Shown: positions 9,205-19,310 of the stretch, piece after piece
Numbering within the stretch: position 1 is the stretch's first letter
Layout: each line of letters starts with the position of its first letter
NCBI RefSeq assembly: GCF_000427965.1
Contig: NZ_ATZA01000006.1
Span: 72,360-136,359, forward strand
DNA from: Olivibacter sitiensis DSM 17696
GTDB lineage: Bacteria; Bacteroidota; Bacteroidia; Sphingobacteriales; Sphingobacteriaceae
Length of the DNA stretch: 64,000 nucleotides
Direction of reading: 5' to 3'
Program-made: the position numbers and the translations under genes
Notes under the pieces: generated by a model
Seen by the model: only the letters and a program-made list of their open reading frames with translations
Databases searched by the model: none
What the model was told of the DNA's origin: nothing

Positions 9205-10641
9205 TTAGTTCATGAACCATGGTTTGGAAGTGTTTGCATCCGTAGCTGGGCTTAGCCCAGACAAGGCTCTTTCCCAATTTGCCGTATTGCTAGTCGATTC
9301 TTCCGAGGGATACATAAACCTAGACGGGAGAACCCCTCCGTTTACGGCGTCAGGAGCAGGCAACAATGCCGGATATCCTGTTCTTCTTTGCTCCGCCCAT
9401 GCCGTAACTCCTTCTGGGAAAAGCGCCACCCATTTTTCCTCACCGATGACTCGCTCCAATCCATAGGTAGAGATATCAGATACCCGAGCACCAGCATAGG
9501 AGTCGGCACCGCCCACATTCCATTGTTCGTATGAATGTTCTATTCCAGATCTCAACATAGCAGCGGCATCCTCGGTAGTCCACCCAATTGCAGCCGCCTC
9601 GGCCCTAAGCAGGTAAGTATAAGCCGAAGTAAAAAAATGGAGACTGGTCGACGCTGCCGTGATAGCCGTATTAATTTGAGCCCAACCACTGGTGCTGGAA
9701 TAAGAAATGTGTCCATAAGGCAATCCGGAAAGTGCTACATTATTGGCTATACGCTGTATCCTATTGTCATAGACACTGTTTGAAGTGGGACTCAAACCTG
9801 TAGTAACGCCTTTTAAAGCATCCACAAATTCTTGAGAAAGTGCATAGTCTGCCGGCCTCAAGCCACTAAACGGATTGACTACGTTACCCGTGGGGTCTGG
9901 TACAAAAACCAAGTTGTCGCCATTTTCGGCAATTGGTCCGCTAGCCAAAGCTTCTTGGAAAGCTGTAGCCGCTTCACCTGAGGTGCTTGGAATCTTATTT
10001 GACATTTGAAGCGAAATGGCCATGATTAACGAATTGGCCAACTTATGCCATTTATCTAGGTCACCGCCATACAATATATCTATAGTTTCGTCTGGCGCAA
10101 AAGCACCTTCTGTCCCCAGCTGGTCTCTTGCTGCTTTTGCTCTTGCAATCAAATCCTTGTATATCGTCTCTTGAGCATCGTAAGCCGGGGTTACATTCTC
10201 CGCCTTCTGAAGCGCTTCCGAATAAGGTATATCCCCGTAGGAATCAGTAAGGCGTTTCCATACAAACACGCTTAAAATTTCCGCCATTGCCGCTATGTTC
10301 TCCGTTCCGCCACGTATGTCTTCCTCCACCAAGGTAATCTCTTTCAGATTAGACAAAACATAGGCATAAGCAACAGACCAGCTGCCGGCATAAACCGTAT
10401 AGGTCTGCACATCGGTGTAAACGGTTTCCGACTCATATTGACTTAGCACTATCGGGGCTGTGAGGTAACTACCACCGGATTGGCTGAAATAACGGGCAAT
10501 AGCATGCCTGAATAAGGCATCGACATTTGCCTCATTGCCCGCATTGGGATTTTGATTTAGATCCCCATAATCGACTCGATCACATGTGGTCATGAACAAG
10601 AGTGAGGATATGGCTATTAAAGAAAACAATATTCTTTTCAT
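9205..10641 (-). CDS. SusD/RagB-family outer-membrane lipoprotein (SusD-like 2 type)
   Basis: 478 residues, the surface glycan- or peptide-binding lid of a SusCD importer. Lipoprotein signal MKRILFSLIAISSLLFMTTC places the acylated cysteine at residue 20. The sequence follows the SusD-like 2 pattern: GDLNQNPNAGNEANVDALFRHA near the N-terminus, a helical core with FVWKRLTDSYGDIPYSEALQ, DILYGGDLDKWHKLANSLIMAISLQMS, and the C-terminal TPR-like part with YLLRAEAAAIGW and EKWVALFPEGVTAWAEQRRTGYP. It lies 24 bp downstream of the (frameshifted) susC and shares its operon. No hydrolase is nearby, so the ligand is unknown; small-substrate or peptide uptake is as likely as glycan. Confidence 0.93.
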   Translation of the reverse strand: MKRILFSLIAISSLLFMTTCDRVDYGDLNQNPNAGNEANVDALFRHAIARYFSQSGGSYLTAPIVLSQYESETVYTDVQTYTVYAGSWSVAYAYVLSNLKEITLVEEDIRGGTENIAAMAEILSVFVWKRLTDSYGDIPYSEALQKAENVTPAYDAQETIYKDLIARAKAARDQLGTEGAFAPDETIDILYGGDLDKWHKLANSLIMAISLQMSNKIPSTSGEAATAFQEALASGPIAENGDNLVFVPDPTGNVVNPFSGLRPADYALSQEFVDALKGVTTGLSPTSNSVYDNRIQRIANNVALSGLPYGHISYSSTSGWAQINTAITAASTSLHFFTSAYTYLLRAEAAAIGWTTEDAAAMLRSGIEHSYEQWNVGGADSYAGARVSDISTYGLERVIGEEKWVALFPEGVTAWAEQRRTGYPALLPAPDAVNGGVLPSRFMYPSEESTSNTANWERALSGLSPATDANTSKPWFMN

Positions 10642-10665
10642 TTCTCTATTCTTTAGTTGGTTAAA

Positions 10666-13600
10666 TTAAAAAGACACCCGTAGATTGAATCCAAAACTTC
10701 TCGTCCCCGGCAGCTGTCCGTTTTCACCGTACAATTGGGACATTTCAGAAGGATCCCAACGATGATGATTGTCTCCTGACACGGAAAGCAGTGCCAGATT
10801 TCTGGCAAAAACGCCTACACTTACTCCGCTCAAGGCTTTTCCAATATATCTTTTCGGCAAACTGTAGGAAAGGTTCATGTCTGCCAGTTTAATGTAGCTA
10901 GCACGATGGATAAAGGGTTCCGCCATACCGTAGAATTGACCATAATAAGTCGCCGCCTCCACGTAAGTGTCTACGACACCACCAGCTTCATTGACACCTA
11001 CTACGTGCACCCCACCTCCATCACCGACTGGCGTACGTACATATTCGCCGTTATCATTCGTTCCAACCGTATTATCCAATAAGCCCGAATATGTACCCCA
11101 CATCTCGGAAAGTGAAAAGAACTTGCCGCCCTTTTGGAAAGAGATGGTGCCCGACAAGGATAGACCTTTGTAATTAAAGTTATTCACCACACCACCGACA
11201 AAGTCGGGCAGTACACTGCCAAAAGACACGCTGTTATCCAGCTGATAAGTTCCAGATGCATTGAGAATGGGGGTTCCGTCCTCGGCCCTTCTGATGGCAT
11301 TGCCCACCAGTTGCCCCCAATCTTTGTCTTTTTGATTCATGAGGTAGGCCACGGAAAACGTGGAAACGCCTATTTGATACGAGTCTGTACCCTCTGCCAA
11401 TTCCTTTACTTTAGATTTGTTAAAGGCAATATTCCAGTTAATATCCCAAGTAAAGTCTCTGGTTTTTACAGGTGTCAATCCAAGCACTACTTCCAATCCT
11501 TGCCTATTCACCAATCCAGCATTGGCCAAATAGCCTGTCATGCCCGATGATGAAGGCACTTCGCTATCCAATATCTCGTCCTTTCGGTCTTCGTTATAAT
11601 AGGTCAGGTTCAGGCGCACGCGTCTATCCAAGAACTCCAAGTCTGTGCCTATTTCCAGTGAACTGGAGGTAGCAGGAGCGATATTGGCGGCCGATCCGCT
11701 CAAAGGAGAGTACATCAAGGGATAACTCTGGTAGCTATATCCAGACCACAGCGAATAAGAAGGATTAATTAAATACGGATTATTTATACTGATCTCGGTT
11801 CCCGTCTGCGCATAGTTTACCCAAACCTTACCAAAATTCATGAATTCAGGCATCTGGAAAGCTTTTGAAAAGATAAAATTAAGCCCTGCCGAACCATACA
11901 AAAATGAGTTTGAGTTGTTGGCGCCAATTATGTCATATCTGCTATCCCAATCGTTTCGAATATCGGTATTGAAAATCAGATAATCTTTATACGATAGGTT
12001 GATACGCGAATAGAAAGAATTGGTTTTGAACTGGTTGTCGCGCCTAGTTGGCACTATATTTTGCCTTGAATTGCTGTAGTTGTACAGATCAGGGATAACC
12101 AAGCCCACGCTTTCACCAGCGCCGGGATTACCGCTATCTGCCATATCAACTTCTAACCCTTTGTATTGATAATTCCTGTACACGTAGCCCAGAGTAGCAT
12201 TCAATTTCAATTTGTCCTGAACAATATCGGTATGTAAGTTGATGCTGGGTCTCACGGTATGCTCAAATTGTTGAATGTCCGATATGTCAAATGAATTCAC
12301 AAAATCGGTATACAAGCTCGGAGCAGAGCTATATTCCAGTTCGTAAGGAATGTAATGAGCATAGTCGTAGGTGAAGCTACTACGTTGCAACTCCAGCTTG
12401 GAAGAAAGGAATTTGGTGATTTCATAGTCGAGGTTAATGTTACCGACAAACCTGTTGTAGTTCCTAATGAGGGTTTCGGTCTCCGCATGCTTATAGGGAT
12501 TATTCCAGAAAACGGGCTTTTGATAATCACCTCCATAGGCAGAATAAGCATCTGGACCCCACCAGTTCCATGACGTGTAATAGCCATCCGGCGTGGTTAA
12601 GTCCTTCAGTTCCCTGAGTTTGGACATCTCCAAGTCACGTCCAAACCAACCATTGAAAGAACCAGTGGTATTATTGCCATAGCCATCGTCAAAATTTCCA
12701 TTGGTCTCGGTCATAGCCCAGTTAATATTGGAACTGACTGAGAACTTTTCGTCCAAATCCAAGTTGAAAGATCCCGTGAAATTATGTTTTTGGTAGTCAC
12801 TGCTAGGTAAAAGACCTTTCTGGCTAAGGTTGACATAGCCCACTCTGGCATTGTATTTCTCTCCACCCCCCGAAATGTCTACACTGTTCTTGAAACTGGT
12901 GCCAGTCTCAAAGTAATCCTTGATATTGTTTGGCTGAGCCACGTATCTGGCCGATTGTCCATAATACGGATTGGCGACCTCATCTGTACCCGGGAACCAA
13001 GCATACCAAGGATAATACTCGCCCCCATCAAACCTTGGGCCCCAACTTTCATCCGCATATGGGGTTACTATATATCTACCTCCATTCATAGGAGCAAAAT
13101 AAGAAGGCGCATCGGCAGATTGCTCCCATGTAGCCCATTCCTCCTCTCCGTCATATCCCTGTCCGTACTCATTCTGGTATTTGGGAAGATAGGCTACCTT
13201 ATCAAAAGTAGCTGCTGACAGGAAATTAACTACCGCCCTTCCCCTTTTACCTTTCTTGGTAGTTATCATAATGACCCCAGAACTGGCCTGCATACCATAC
13301 AGGGCCGAAGCATTGGGGCCTTTCAATACACTTATGCTCTCTACATTCTCCGGATCTACTGCGTCTGCATTGGTTACGATCCCATCTACCACGTAGATAG
13401 CCTCCTCCTTACCCGTAAGTGACAAGGCTCCCCTTAGATAAACAGCACCGGAATTGCCCAGTTTGGATCCTGCCTGCGAGCTACCTGAATACCCGCCACT
13501 TTACCAGCCAAAGCGGTCTTCAAGTTACCTTCATTGGAGATGTTCAGGGTACTGGAGCCAATAGTTTGCGTGGCATAAGTCAGACTCTTTTCATTTTCCT

Positions 13601-13934
13601 CCAGTCCAAGGGCCGTTACCACCACTTCACCTAATGCTTGTGCATCTTCCTTTAACTGGACGTCTATTATGGCATTTTCACCCACTTTCATCTCCGTCGT
13701 TTGCATACCAATAAAGGAAAAAACCAATACATTTCCCGTACTGGCCGTGATTTTATAGTTCCCGTTATAGTCGGTTTGGGTAGCTACCTCAGCACCCCTG
13801 ATGGCAACACTGACGCCAGGGATTGGGAGACCGTCCCCTCCCGTGACTTTTCCTGCAATTGTTTTTTCCTGTGCTGTTACAGTTGAAATCAACATATAAC
13901 AGAACAAGAAAAGATAAAGTAATTTCTCTTTCAT
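10666..13934 (-). pseudogene. SusC/RagA-family TonB-dependent transporter, frameshifted
   Basis: The two halves of one SusC protein lie in different frames. The first runs from the ATG at 13934 (MKEKLLYLFLFCYMLISTVTAQ signal, carboxypeptidase-like domain KTIAGKVTGGDGLPIPGVSV, TonB-box region ALGEVVVTALG) to a premature stop at 13434, 166 residues. The second, from about 13480 to 10666, carries the rest of the plug (GNSGAVYLRG, EAIYVVDGI, LKGPNASALYGMQASSGVIMI) and the whole barrel, ending GFNLRVSF. The break is at AGCT (13479-13482); adding one more AGCT restores a 1,090-residue SusC reading VASSQAGSKLGNSG. Apart from this, everything looks intact and the partner susD is whole, so a recent mutation, slippage or a sequence error are all possible. 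Confidence 0.88.
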
Positions 13935-14676
13935 GTGTGTTAGAATTAAAAAATGATAAAAAATAAGATCCCAATCTCGTGCCCAACTGGAATAGGCACG
14001 CAGCAACAATCACTGGCTTTTCAGGATTTAATAGAAAGCCTAATCAAAAATTAAACTAAATCAAAAAGGCGGAATAATAGTGGAAGTGTAGTTTTTTTTC
14101 ATGTGTGTTTGAGTTATTAAGTAGATAGAACAATAATATCCCCGTACCAATAAAAATAGGTTCTTTGCTTCTTGTTGTGTGTTTTTTTTGTGATTTTTTG
14201 GTTGATTTTTTACTGATTTGTTTGGCAATGTCAGTTTTTTGTGAAAAATCTACCAAAAAGAAGCAAAATCCTGTCTGTGTTAACTGTTTTTTTGTCTATA
14301 GCAGCGAATATATGTTAAAAAAAGTTAAAGGGCAAGTTGTTTTCTAATTTATGTTTAATTTTTTATATGGTTTATATTTTTTTAATGGTTTTTTGTTATT
14401 TTTTTTTCAAAAAAAAGTCAATATTTAATTCATAGTGATAATTATAGATAAATAGAAAAGTGTGGATTGATATTTTTTGAAAAATAATAAATTTTTACTT
14501 TTTCTATTGATCATGGCCTTACACACATCAATATGGCGACATATTAACGCCAACAATTGCGGTGCCACCTTGTTAGAATAATAGGAAGTCGTCCACATAC
14601 ATCCCCACTTAGGGCATGAAAAGGATGGTTAAACCGATTAAATGTTGAACCAATTAAATTAAATACATTTTTTATT
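13935..14676. other. AT-rich intergenic region between susC and the baeRF gene
   Basis: 740 bp without a convincing long gene. It is much more AT-rich than its surroundings, with long T and A tracts (for example around 14340-14420 and 14460-14505). It must carry the promoters of both the minus-strand susC operon and the plus-strand baeRF gene, but I could not find a clean TTG-N19-TAnnTTTG pair for either. A 13-codon mini-ORF is at 14061-14102. Confidence 0.6.
14061..14102 (-). CDS. Possible 13-residue leader peptide upstream of susC
   Basis: ATG at 14102 to TGA at 14061 encodes MKKNYTSTIIPPF. Its start context AACACACATGAAA is identical over 13 bases to the context of the susC ATG at 13934, 127 bp downstream. 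This could be a translated leader or a duplicated initiation region. Chance occurrence in AT-rich DNA is not excluded. Confidence 0.3.
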   Translation of the reverse strand: MKKNYTSTIIPPF

Positions 14677-15849
14677 ATGGCAACTATTTTCACTGACAAG
14701 TACCTTCCCGAATTATTGGAAAAACAGCAAGCACCCGGCTTATCACTCTATATGCCTACCCATCGCACGCATCCCGATAGCGAGCAAGACCCCATTAGGT
14801 ACCGCAATCTAGTAAAGCAACTAAAAGAACTAGCACAAGGAACATATGAAGAAGTTGCTACGGCACCGCTTTTTGCTCAGTTCGACGCCCTAGCCACCGA
14901 CAAGGATTTTTGGAACCACGCATTAGAGGGCTTGGCCATATTGGCTACTCCAAAGCTGTTCCGGGTGTATCGACTGCAGCGTCCGGTGGCCGAGTTGGCC
15001 ATCGTAGCCGACAGCTTGCACACCAAACCCCTACAGAAGTACGTGCAGTCGGCCGATCGCTACGAAGTATTGGTGCTAGGACTCAATGGCGTACAGCTCT
15101 ATGAGGGCAATCGCTACCACATAGACCCGGTGGAGTTAAATGCCGAAGTGCCCAAAACGATGCAGGAGGCACTGGGCGAAGAACTTACGGACGACCACTT
15201 CAATACGGCCTTTGCAACCGGCAACGGATCCAATAAGGCGGCCAACCAGTCTACCGGCAATGTCGTGCACGGCTATATGGACAAGAGTGAAGAGGCCCAA
15301 AAGGACGCCGAACGTTTCTTTAGGGCAGTAGATAGGGCTATATTAGAACATTACTCCAAGCCGTCGGGCCTGCCACTCATCTTGGCTTCGCTGCCCGAGC
15401 ACCAAAATCTTTTTAGAAGTGTAAGTCACAACAAGCAATTGCTGCCAGAAGGTATTAAAGGCAATGCCGCTTCCCTGGATCTGGACGAATTAAGGAACAG
15501 GGCTTGGCAACTTTTTGAGCCTGAGTACGATAAGCGGCTCGACGAAGCAGTAGCTGGCTATGAGGCAAACGTGGCCCAGGGGCTTGGCTCTGACCTAATA
15601 GAGCAGGTGGCCAAAGAGGCTATAGCAGGAAGAGTAGCCACGCTTCTGGTAGAGGAAAACCGCATCATCCCGGGCAGTATAGACGCCAAGAGTGCCGATG
15701 TGGTCTACAAGCAAGGCGGCGATGCGGGCGTAGACGACCTGTTGGACGATCTGGCAGATCTCGTACGCAGCTATGGCGGACAAAGCATGGTCATTCCCAA
15801 AGGCAAGATGCCTTCGCAGACGGGTGTTGCGGCCATCTACCGCTATTGA
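14677..15849 (+). CDS. baeRF-family protein (bacterial eRF1/Pelota-like), probably family 3
   Basis: 390 residues, acidic, no signal peptide or membrane segment: cytosolic. The layout matches the bacterial archaeo-eukaryotic release-factor (baeRF) group: an N-terminal domain with GLSLYMPTHRTHPD and DPIRYRNLVKQL, a central part YVQSADRYEVLVLGLNGVQLYEG (the RNase-E/Pelota-like fold start), and a C-terminal domain with DRAILEHYSKPSGLPLILASLPEHQNLFR, LVEENRIIPGSI and a final GVAAIYRY. The family is inferred by others to act on ribosomes in termination or rescue; no biochemical role is established that I know of. It lies 93 bp upstream of an MFS exporter on the same strand. No GGQ motif is visible, so peptide release by the eRF1 mechanism is unlikely. 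Confidence 0.75.
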   Translation: MATIFTDKYLPELLEKQQAPGLSLYMPTHRTHPDSEQDPIRYRNLVKQLKELAQGTYEEVATAPLFAQFDALATDKDFWNHALEGLAILATPKLFRVYRLQRPVAELAIVADSLHTKPLQKYVQSADRYEVLVLGLNGVQLYEGNRYHIDPVELNAEVPKTMQEALGEELTDDHFNTAFATGNGSNKAANQSTGNVVHGYMDKSEEAQKDAERFFRAVDRAILEHYSKPSGLPLILASLPEHQNLFRSVSHNKQLLPEGIKGNAASLDLDELRNRAWQLFEPEYDKRLDEAVAGYEANVAQGLGSDLIEQVAKEAIAGRVATLLVEENRIIPGSIDAKSADVVYKQGGDAGVDDLLDDLADLVRSYGGQSMVIPKGKMPSQTGVAAIYRY

Positions 15850-15942
15850 TACGGCCGCACTGTAAATTTTAGATAAATTTATATAATAAATTGTGCGTGG
15901 ATAGCAGCCTATCGAAAAGAATTCCTGAAATTCGCACGCAGA

Positions 15943-17103
15943 ATGAACAAAGGATTGATAGCCCTTGCCTTTGGTGGATTGGCAATTGGCATGACCGAAT
16001 TTACGATGATGGGAGTGCTCCCGGATGTCGCGCGCGATTTACAGGTAAGCATTCCCACAGCGGCCCACCTCATAGCGCTCTATGCCCTTGGTGTGGTAGT
16101 GGGGGCGCCCATATTGGTGCTGTTTACGGGCAAATATCAGCCCAAAAACGTGCTACTGTTCTTAATGCTGCTGTTTTTTGTGTTCAACGGGCTCTTTGCC
16201 ATTGCCCCCAGCTACGTCACCTTGCAGATCTCAAGGTTTGCTGCAGGTCTTCCGCATGGCGCTTTCTTTGGCGTGGGATCAGTGGTCGCAGCGAGGCTGG
16301 CAAAGCCAGGCAAGGAGGCGCAGGCGATTTCCATCATGTTCACGGGCATGACCTTGGCCAACCTGGTGGGCGTTCCTTTGGGTACCTATATAGGTCACCA
16401 CTTTTCCTGGCGTATTACCTATGGCGCTATCAGTTTCCTGGGACTAGTGACTTTGCTGGCTCTTTACTTCTGGATGCCCAAAATGGGGGTCAACCAGAAG
16501 GGGAATATTTTTTACCAGCTGTCCTTTTTCAAGACCTGGCCGGCCTGGCTCTTGGTGGCCATTATCTCCATCGGCACCGGAGGCATGTTTGCCTGGATTA
16601 GCTATATTGCCCCTTTGGTCACGGAGGTGTCGCATGTACCGGCCGACAAGGTATCGCTCATCATGGTACTCGTGGGCTTCGGCATGGTGTTTGGCAACCT
16701 CATTGGAGGCAGGCTAGCCGATAGCATTTCGCCCACTAAGGCGGCCATCGCCAGTTTCAGCTCCATGGCACTGTGCCTATTGGTGGTTCATTTTACCGCT
16801 CCCATTGGTTGGACGGCTTATGTGATGGCTTTCGTCACGGGGATGGTCTCGTTCACCAATGGCTCTCCCATACAGATGATGCTCATCCGTACGGCAAAAG
16901 GCGCAGAGACAATGGCCGCAGCAGCAGGACAGGCTAGTTTCAACTTGGGCAATACGATGGGCGCATACCTCGGTGGGCTGCCCATTATATGGGGCTATCA
17001 CTACGATACACCAGTATTGGTAGGGGTAGCTATGGCATTTACCGGAGCCTTGCTTTCATTGGTGTTCCTGAAAACCTATGTGCAGAAAGTACAAGATGTG
17101 TAA
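15943..17103 (+). CDS. MFS exporter, AraJ-like (DHA1 family)
   Basis: 386 residues with twelve predicted membrane helices and no signal peptide. The start MNKGLIALAFGGLAIGMTEFTMMGVLPDVA and the helix 4 block ISRFAAGLPHGAFFGVGSVVAARL are typical of AraJ/NepI-like drug or sugar efflux transporters; the motif A region reads TGKYQPKN. Substrate cannot be told. The ATG at 15943 is chosen because helix 1 begins directly after it; a longer out-of-frame ORF over the same region is a shadow. Confidence 0.9.
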   Translation: MNKGLIALAFGGLAIGMTEFTMMGVLPDVARDLQVSIPTAAHLIALYALGVVVGAPILVLFTGKYQPKNVLLFLMLLFFVFNGLFAIAPSYVTLQISRFAAGLPHGAFFGVGSVVAARLAKPGKEAQAISIMFTGMTLANLVGVPLGTYIGHHFSWRITYGAISFLGLVTLLALYFWMPKMGVNQKGNIFYQLSFFKTWPAWLLVAIISIGTGGMFAWISYIAPLVTEVSHVPADKVSLIMVLVGFGMVFGNLIGGRLADSISPTKAAIASFSSMALCLLVVHFTAPIGWTAYVMAFVTGMVSFTNGSPIQMMLIRTAKGAETMAAAAGQASFNLGNTMGAYLGGLPIIWGYHYDTPVLVGVAMAFTGALLSLVFLKTYVQKVQDV

Positions 17104-17147
17104 ATTGTTGTTTTTCGATTGAAATGCCAATAGTTTGAGAGAAAGAA

Positions 17148-17179
17148 AAGTCCCACTTTTAGATTCTTAAGTGGGACTT
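17148..17179 (-). terminator. Terminator between MFS and aminotransferase genes
   Basis: Perfect 11-bp stem AAGTCCCACTT / AAGTGGGACTT with a 10-nt loop. On the minus strand it is followed by TTTTCTTTCTCTC, so it mainly serves the aminotransferase gene, 41 bp downstream of its stop; it can also form on the MFS transcript. Confidence 0.8.
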
Positions 17180-17219
17180 CCATGCTGTATTTCGTTAAGG
17201 ACGAATAATTCTAATACGG

Positions 17220-18431
17220 CTATGCCAACTTTTCCAGCGCCAGCTTGATTCTTCTCAGCGCTTCTTTTAATTTTTCATCTGAGGCTGCGTAGGATAGCCT
17301 GATACAGTCGTTATTACCAAAGGAGTCTCCACCTACTGTAGCCACATATGCCTCGTTGAGGAGGTAAAGTGCCAGGTCTGAAGAGTTTTCAATGGTGTTG
17401 CCTTGGCTGTCTTTCTTGCCGAAAAAGCTGCTCACATCAGGAAAGAAATAAAAGGCACCCTCTGGCAGATTGGCTTTTACGCCATCGATTTCGCTAAGGG
17501 CATCATAGACCAATTGCCTGCGACGGGCAAAGGCTTCTTTCATCTTATTAACGCTTTCCAAGCCGCCTTCATAAGCAGCTATACCAGCACGTTGGGCTAT
17601 AGAGCAGGTTCCAGAAGTTGTTTGGCCCTGTAGTTTATCATTGGCTGCGGCAATTTCCTTGCTGGCGGCCAAATAACCCAATCGCCATCCCGTCATGGCA
17701 TAGGACTTGGAGAAACCATTGATCAGTATTACGCGGTCCTTTATCGAATCAAATTGGGCAATGGATTCATGCTTGCCCACGAAGTTGATATGTTCGTAAA
17801 TCTCATCAGAAATGATATATATCTCGGGGTATTTTTCGAAAACCTCAGCCAATGCAGCGAGCTCGTCCTTGCTATATACTGTTCCCGTGGGATTGCAAGG
17901 AGTAGAAAACATGAACAATTTGGTGCGAGGGGTGATGGCAGCCTCCAGTTCCTCGGGGCTGATTTTGAAATCGCTTTCGATACCCGAGTTGATAAATACG
18001 GAGATTCCACCTGCCAACTTTACCATCTCGGAATAGGAGACCCAATAAGGAGTGGGAATAATCACTTCATCGCCTGGGTTGATAGTGCACAATATGGCAT
18101 TAGACAGTGATTGTTTGGCCCCGGTAGATACCACAATCTGCGATATATCATAGTCTAGGTTATTCTCTTCCTTCAACTTCTTCACGATGGCTTTCCGCAA
18201 TTCCGGATAGCCCGGTACTGGGGAGTACCTGGTATAGTTTTCGTCAAGGGCCTTTTTTGCCGCCTCTTTAATGTGGTCAGGAGTGTTGAAATCAGGCTCT
18301 CCCACGCTTAGGCTAATGATATCGGCACCTTGTGCTGCCAATTCCCGGCCCAATTTGGTCATTTTTAAGGTAGCCGACTCAGATAGGTCGTTTATCCTGT
18401 CTGACAGTACTGATAGTTCTGCTGTACTCAT
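17220..18431 (-). CDS. aspC: PLP-dependent aminotransferase, class I (aspartate aminotransferase type)
   Basis: 403 residues, the usual size for fold-type I aminotransferases of the AspC/Ib subgroup, which move amino groups between aspartate (or aromatic and other amino acids) and 2-oxoglutarate. Visible: SLSVGEPDFNTPDHIKEAA, NYTRYSPVPGYPELRKAI, STGAKQSLSNA, PTPYWVSY, STPCNPTGTVYS, ISDEIYEHI and the PLP lysine in NGFSKSYAMTGWRLGY at K242. The C-terminal arginine for the alpha-carboxylate is in CIRLSYA. Alone between a terminator and a divergent promoter region. Confidence 0.92.
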   Translation of the reverse strand: MSTAELSVLSDRINDLSESATLKMTKLGRELAAQGADIISLSVGEPDFNTPDHIKEAAKKALDENYTRYSPVPGYPELRKAIVKKLKEENNLDYDISQIVVSTGAKQSLSNAILCTINPGDEVIIPTPYWVSYSEMVKLAGGISVFINSGIESDFKISPEELEAAITPRTKLFMFSTPCNPTGTVYSKDELAALAEVFEKYPEIYIISDEIYEHINFVGKHESIAQFDSIKDRVILINGFSKSYAMTGWRLGYLAASKEIAAANDKLQGQTTSGTCSIAQRAGIAAYEGGLESVNKMKEAFARRRQLVYDALSEIDGVKANLPEGAFYFFPDVSSFFGKKDSQGNTIENSSDLALYLLNEAYVATVGGDSFGNNDCIRLSYAASDEKLKEALRRIKLALEKLA

Positions 18432-18477
18432 TATAATCGTTGATCTTTCTAATTGCTTGTATTACTGTAAATACTTG

Positions 18478-18485
18478 CAAACCTA
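18478..18485 (-). promoter_or_regulatory. -7 promoter-like box for the aminotransferase gene
   Basis: On the minus strand TAGGTTTG, a perfect TAnnTTTG match, 46 bases before the ATG at 18431. No matching -33 TTG at the right distance. Confidence 0.35.
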
Positions 18486-18580
18486 AATAAAATTTTAATC
18501 ATACCTGCTTATCTTTTGGATTTTATTTAATACCTTCAACCCAATAAAAAAATGCCGACGAATTATAAATTCCTAGAAAA

Positions 18581-19285
18581 ATGAAAAAAATCCATATATT
18601 AATTGGCGGCCTCAGCCTAATAGGCCTTTTTCTGTCCTTTGGCGCATATGGTCAGAAGCTAAACGACATGGTCAATCTCAAGTTTTACGCGAAGGATAAT
18701 GCGCTATTGCCTGCGCCAAAAAAGCATGAAAAGCGTGTGGTATTTATTGGCAATTCCATCACACAAGGGTGGGCGCGGATGCGTCCAGGGTTTTTCTCTT
18801 CCAATAACTACATTGGTAGGGGGATAGGAGGGCAAACAAGCCCTCAATTGCTCCTGCGTTTTCAGCAGGATGTGGTAGCACTCCGACCAGTGGCAGTTGT
18901 TATTAATGTGGGAACCAATGATATAGCTGAAAACACGGGGAGCTATGATCCCATCTTCACGTTTGATAATATCAAGGCGATGGTCGCCATAGCTCAGGCC
19001 AACAATATCAAGGTGATCCTTTCTTCTGTACTGCCTGCCGCTGGCTTCAAGTGGAACGAAAGCATAAAGGATGCGCCTCAAAAGATCGATGCGCTCAACG
19101 AAGAGATTGCAGCCTATGCCAAGGCCAATAAATTGGCTTATATAGATTACAATTCAGAATTACGGGATGAGTCTGGTGCACTTAAAGCCCATTATGGCGA
19201 CGACGGTGTCCATCCCAACGAAGAAGCGTATGTGGTGATGGAAGGAATAGCCAAACCGATAGTCGACGCGGTGGTAGTTGATTAG
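18581..19285 (+). CDS. Exported SGNH/GDSL hydrolase (acetyl-esterase-like)
   Basis: 234 residues with signal peptide MKKIHILIGGLSLIGLFLSFGAYG. The four SGNH blocks are present: VVFIGNSITQGW with nucleophile S59, GRGIGGQTSPQLL with the oxyanion Gly, NVGTNDIAEN with N113, and DDGVHPNEEAY with D208 and H211. The family removes acyl groups from carbohydrates and other esters in the periplasm. The nearest glycan genes are 18 kb away, so a link to the polysaccharide locus is only a guess. Confidence 0.9.
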   Translation: MKKIHILIGGLSLIGLFLSFGAYGQKLNDMVNLKFYAKDNALLPAPKKHEKRVVFIGNSITQGWARMRPGFFSSNNYIGRGIGGQTSPQLLLRFQQDVVALRPVAVVINVGTNDIAENTGSYDPIFTFDNIKAMVAIAQANNIKVILSSVLPAAGFKWNESIKDAPQKIDALNEEIAAYAKANKLAYIDYNSELRDESGALKAHYGDDGVHPNEEAYVVMEGIAKPIVDAVVVD

Positions 19286-19310
19286 TCATTTGCTGTTAGA
19301 AAGGATTGAG

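Noticed and set aside
14056-14256. 66-codon minus-strand ORF in the AT-rich gap
   Set aside because: Lys/Ser-rich low-complexity translation from A/T tracts and no protein features; the shorter in-context ORF at 14061-14102 is a better candidate for translation.
15891-16601. 236-codon plus-strand ORF overlapping the MFS gene
   Set aside because: Cys/His/Arg-rich out-of-frame translation of the transporter, whose own frame has twelve helices.
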